This document shows, in pieces, positions 4,864-7,271 of a DNA stretch of 7,271 bases. The stretch is from the NCBI GenBank assembly GCA_021784995.1, contig JAJYHA010000493.1, positions 1 through 7,271 on the forward strand. Reading direction: 5' to 3'. Within the stretch, counting starts at the first letter, position 1, and every line of letters starts with the position of its first letter. The notes beneath the pieces were generated by a model, which was not told the DNA's origin, made no database searches, and worked only from the letters and a program-made list of their open reading frames with translations. Origin of the DNA: Myxococcales bacterium. GTDB taxonomy: Bacteria; Myxococcota; Myxococcia; Myxococcales; Anaeromyxobacteraceae. A program made the position numbers and the translations under genes.

Positions 4864-6584
4864 GTCCTCGCCTCCGCGGGCCCGGGCCCGGGGGATGCGC
4901 ACGGCAGCGTGATCGTGAAGGTGGCCCCGCGCCCGGGAGCGCTCTCGACCTCGATGCTCCCGTGGTGCCGCTGGACGATGCCGTAGACCACGGAGAGCCC
5001 GAGCCCCGTGCCCTTCTCCTTGGTGGTGAAGAAGGGCTCGAACACGTGCGCCAGGTCGTCGCGCGCGATGCCCGGCCCGGTGTCGGAGATCGCGATCTCG
5101 ACCCCGCCCTCCGCGCCCACCCGCGTCGCCACGGTCAGCGTCCCGGCGCTGCCCATGGCCTCCACCGCGTTCAGGATCACGTTCACCGCCGCCTGCCGCA
5201 GCTGGCCGAAGTCGGCCATCACCGGCCGCACGGCCCCGGCGCGCCGTTCCAGGGTCAGCCCCTGGATGGCGAGCTGGTGCCCGACGAGCTGCAGCGCCTC
5301 CTCCACCACGGCGTTCACGCTCGTCTCGCGGAGCGCCAGCGGCCGGTCGCGCGCGAAGTCGAGGAGGTTCCGCACGATGGCGCTGCACCGCTCCGTCTCC
5401 CGCTGCACCAGGGCCAGGTCCCGGACCAGGCCGGCGCGGGCGGGTTCGTCGGGGGCGCCCGCCTGGAGCTTGCGGATGCAGAGCTTGGCGAAGGTGAGGA
5501 TCCCGGCCAGCGGGTTGTTGATCTCGTGCGCGATGGAGGCGGAGAGCCGCCCGAGCGACGAGAGCTTCTCCGACAGGACCAGCGCGTGCTGCGCGCGCTT
5601 CAGGTCCGCCGTGCGCTCGTCGACCTGCCGCTCGAGGTCCGCCATCAGGTCGCGCAGCTCCCCCTCGGTGCGCCGCAGCGCGCGCGTCATGTCGTTGAAG
5701 GAGGCGGCCAGCAGTCCCAGCTCCCCCTTGGACCGGACCCGGATCTCCGTGTCGAGCTGGTCGCCCGCCACCCGCTGCGTCGCGTCGACCAGGGCCTGCA
5801 CGGGCCGGACGATGTTCCGGCGCGCGAAGGCCAGGAAGAAGCCGGCCACGGCCACCACGCCGACGGCCGTCAGCAGCACGCTGCCGCGGCGGAAGTTCGC
5901 GATGCGCGCGTCCGCGGACGCCAGCGAGAGGTTCACGTCGAGCACGCCCAGCACGTCCCCGGACGGCCGGTGCTGGTGGCACTCCGCGGTGTAGCAGCGC
6001 CGCTCGTTGCGGATGGGCGTCACCAGGCCCAGCACCCGGTGCCCGCTGCGCTCGAACACGCGCGTGCGCGCCCGGAGCGGGGCGTGCGACGCGGGCGACC
6101 CGTTCTCGTGGCAGGGGCGGCAGGAGTGCGCCTTCTTGTCCAGGATCGTGCCCGCCTCCCCCTCCGCGGTCGAGAAGACGACGCGCCCGTCCTTCGCCAC
6201 GAGGCGCACCCGCTCCACGCCCTCCTGCAGGCCGATCTCGCGCATGGTCTCGTACACGTCGGCGCGCCGGTCCTCGAGCATGGCGCGCGCGGTGGCGCGC
6301 TCGACGGTGGAGTTGAAGAGGGCCGCCCCGGCGACCTGGGTCTCGAAGAACTGCTCCTGCATGCGGCTCTCGCCCAGGGCGAACATGGCGATGCCCGCCA
6401 CGGCGAGCGCGACGGTGATCCCCAGGAAGACGGTGTCGATGCGGTGGCGCCAGGGGATGACGTGGTCGAGCGGCGGGAGCAGGGCGGGCCGGGCCGCCGG
6501 CGACGGGCGCGGCGTGGGCGCGGCGCGGCCGGCCTCCCCCGCGGCCTCTCCGTCCTGCTCCAGGCTGGCATCGGCGTCGGTCAT
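4860..6584 (-). CDS. Membrane histidine kinase with periplasmic heme-c-type sensor domain
   Basis: 574-aa sensor kinase paired with the NtrC-type regulator. A Pro/Ala-rich cytoplasmic start (1-45) is followed by TM1 (about 52-71), a periplasmic domain (about 72-233), TM2 (about 234-254), HAMP (about 256-306), a coiled coil (306-340) and the kinase core. The H-box is SIAHEINNPL with His353, the N-box is NVILNAVEAM with Asn472, G1 is DTGPG (501-505), and G2 is KGTGLGL (524-530). The periplasmic domain carries CRPCH (C155-C158-H159), a canonical heme-c site, and C197-x4-C202-H203 followed by H205, a CX4CH variant known from tetraheme c3 cytochromes. Covalent heme would make this a redox or gas sensor, as proposed for Geobacter heme-PAS chemoreceptors. 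Heme attachment is inferred from motifs. The ATG at 6584 has only a weak G-rich ribosome site. Confidence 0.94.
   Translation of the reverse strand: MTDADASLEQDGEAAGEAGRAAPTPRPSPAARPALLPPLDHVIPWRHRIDTVFLGITVALAVAGIAMFALGESRMQEQFFETQVAGAALFNSTVERATARAMLEDRRADVYETMREIGLQEGVERVRLVAKDGRVVFSTAEGEAGTILDKKAHSCRPCHENGSPASHAPLRARTRVFERSGHRVLGLVTPIRNERRCYTAECHQHRPSGDVLGVLDVNLSLASADARIANFRRGSVLLTAVGVVAVAGFFLAFARRNIVRPVQALVDATQRVAGDQLDTEIRVRSKGELGLLAASFNDMTRALRRTEGELRDLMADLERQVDERTADLKRAQHALVLSEKLSSLGRLSASIAHEINNPLAGILTFAKLCIRKLQAGAPDEPARAGLVRDLALVQRETERCSAIVRNLLDFARDRPLALRETSVNAVVEEALQLVGHQLAIQGLTLERRAGAVRPVMADFGQLRQAAVNVILNAVEAMGSAGTLTVATRVGAEGGVEIAISDTGPGIARDDLAHVFEPFFTTKEKGTGLGLSVVYGIVQRHHGSIEVESAPGRGATFTITLPCASPGPGPAEART
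5976..5996 (-). other. CX4CH heme-type motif in the kinase sensor domain
   Basis: Codons for C197-Y-T-A-E-C202-H203 of the kinase, with a second His at 205. The stretch PIRNERRCYTAECHQH is followed by DVLGVLDVNLS, close to the membrane-proximal end of the periplasmic domain, so ligand or redox change here could reach TM2 and HAMP. Confidence 0.7.
6108..6122 (-). other. CXXCH heme-c motif in the kinase sensor domain
   Basis: Codons for C155-R-P-C158-H159, in the context KKAHSCRPCHENG. It follows a Cache/PAS-like run (VERVRLVAKDGRVVFST) in the periplasmic part of the kinase, the correct compartment for cytochrome c maturation. Confidence 0.8.
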
Positions 6585-6709
6585 CGACCCCCGCCACGAT
6601 CCGACTGCGACCGCGAGCGTGGAGCAGGCGCGCGCGGCAGGTGTTGACGCGGGTCAACACGCGACGAAGCGCCTCACCCGGTGGGGAGCGATGCGGTAGG
6701 TTCGCGCCC
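6585..6709. promoter_or_regulatory. Divergent promoter region between kinase operon and purU
   Basis: 125 bp separating two divergent starts, expected to hold both promoters. The only clear signal is the 20-bp palindrome at 6641-6660. No convincing -35/-10 pair or -24/-12 box was found for either direction. A short ATG-CGG-TAG frame at 6691 is not a gene. Confidence 0.6.
6641..6660. promoter_or_regulatory. Perfect palindrome, CRP/FNR-family-like operator
   Basis: GTGTTGAC-GCGG-GTCAACAC: 8-bp arms with a 4-nt centre, perfectly symmetric. The core TTGAC-N4-GTCAA has the FNR-family layout (TTGAT-N4-ATCAA) with one change per half-site. It is more A/T-containing than its surroundings. It ends 49 nt before the purU GTG and begins 56 nt before the kinase ATG, so it could control either or both. 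Another dimeric regulator family is possible. Confidence 0.6.
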
Positions 6710-7271
6710 GTGATCGACCACGACGCCGCCGTCCTGCTCATCCAGTGCCCGGACCGGCCTGGGATCGTCGCCGCCATCTCGACCTTCCTCTTCGAGCACG
6801 GCGCCAACATCACCGACCTCGACCAGCACTCGACCGAGGAGGACCCGGGCGTCTACTTCATGCGCCTCGAGCTGCAGACCGGCGGTCTCGACCTCCCGCT
6901 CGACGCCCTGCGCGCCGCCTTCGAGCAGGAGATCGCGCGCCCCCACGCCATGCGCTGGAAGCTGGCGCCCGCCCGCGCGAGGAAGTCGGTGGCCGTGCTC
7001 GTCTCGCGCCACGACCACGCACTCCTGGAGCTCCTGTGGGCCTGGCGCCGCGGCGACCTGGCGGCCGACCTGCGGATGGTGATCTCGAACCATCCCGATC
7101 TCGAGGGGGCGGTGGCCGGGTTCGGCCTGCCCTTCCACGTGGTGCCGAACGACCCCGGGCGCCGCGCGCTGGCCGAGCGCGAGATGGCCGCGCTGCTGGG
7201 GGGCGTCGACCTGATCGTGCTCGCGCGCTACATGCAGATCGTCTCGGCGGGGTTCGTCGCGGCGCGCCCGG
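6710..7271 (+). CDS. purU: Formyltetrahydrofolate deformylase (5' part, cut by window end)
   Basis: Hydrolyses 10-formyl-tetrahydrofolate to formate and tetrahydrofolate, balancing one-carbon pools and supplying formate to PurT-type purine synthesis. The first 187 codons are present of about 285 usual. An N-terminal ACT domain (about residues 6-88) shows LLIQCPDRPGIVAAISTFLFEHGANITDLDQHS and a YFMRLEL strand, as in PurU proteins. The formyltransferase-like domain begins with KSVAVLVSRHDHALLELLWAW and continues through VISNHPDL, PFHVVPND and DLIVLARYMQIVS. The catalytic His/Asp positions lie beyond the edge. The start is taken as GTG at 6710, which gives the usual short N-terminus; a weak AGG lies 9 nt upstream, and the frame stays open somewhat further up. 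It is divergent from the kinase and has no obvious functional tie to the redox operon. Confidence 0.93.
   Translation, partial: MIDHDAAVLLIQCPDRPGIVAAISTFLFEHGANITDLDQHSTEEDPGVYFMRLELQTGGLDLPLDALRAAFEQEIARPHAMRWKLAPARARKSVAVLVSRHDHALLELLWAWRRGDLAADLRMVISNHPDLEGAVAGFGLPFHVVPNDPGRRALAEREMAALLGGVDLIVLARYMQIVSAGFVAARP

Noticed and set aside
3169..4986. Long plus-strand open frame opposite the response regulator, and similar ones opposite the kinase and NrfD-like genes
   Set aside because: Antisense frames expected in DNA with extreme third-position GC; His/Arg/Pro/Ala-rich composition with no domain.
6643..6648. TTGACG as a sigma-70 -35 box
   Set aside because: No -10-like hexamer at 16-18 nt in either direction; the symmetric arms point to an operator.
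3466..6813. A 1115-aa fused protein ending in the response regulator
   Set aside because: The N-terminal 650 residues are a low-complexity shadow of the kinase gene. The regulator has its own ATG, ribosome site and ATGA junction at 4863.
6674..7138. 154-aa minus-strand frame at the right end
   Set aside because: Antisense to clear purU coding sequence; no recognisable domain.
1..7271. tRNA, rRNA, CRISPR arrays, insertion sequences or prophage pieces
   Set aside because: No cloverleaf, direct-repeat array, transposase or terminal inverted repeat was seen; composition is uniform.

Overview
The window is very GC-rich (about 70 percent or more by eye), with strong third-position GC bias and long spurious open frames on the strand opposite each gene. 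That composition, together with c-type cytochromes, a HybA/HybB-type electron-transfer module, an NtrC-family two-component system and a heme-motif sensor kinase, suggests a respiratory Myxococcota or former Deltaproteobacteria member. Anaeromyxobacter is my best guess. This is inferred from gene content and composition, with no database match.

Layout, right to left along the minus strand. At the far right, on the plus strand, is the 5' part of a formyltetrahydrofolate deformylase gene (purU, from 6710, cut by the window end). It is divergent from a two-component operon on the minus strand: a membrane histidine kinase (6584 to 4860) and a sigma-54-dependent response regulator (4863 to 3466), coupled by an ATGA overlap. 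The 125-bp divergent gap carries a perfect 20-bp palindrome resembling a CRP/FNR-family site.

A 295-bp gap (3171-3465) follows. It contains a credible -24/-12 (sigma-54) promoter close to the next gene and two short dyads further upstream that could be activator sites. It leads into a tightly packed minus-strand operon: a 74-aa cysteine-rich protein, a 23-aa single-helix microprotein with an ideal Shine-Dalgarno, a Tat-exported four-cluster ferredoxin subunit (HybA-like), a polytopic NrfD/HybB-like quinone-interacting subunit, a 54-aa one-helix membrane protein, a periplasmic triheme c7-type cytochrome, and the start of another hydrophobic membrane protein running off the left edge.

Working model (inference): the operon encodes a membrane quinone/periplasmic cytochrome oxidoreductase, of the kind found in Hmc, Cbc and Hyb complexes but with no hydrogenase subunit in view. 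The kinase has two heme-c-type attachment motifs in its periplasmic domain and may sense redox state or a diatomic ligand. Its NtrC-type partner would then switch on the complex through sigma-54. The least described parts are the 74-aa, 23-aa and 54-aa small proteins and the kinase's heme sensor domain.
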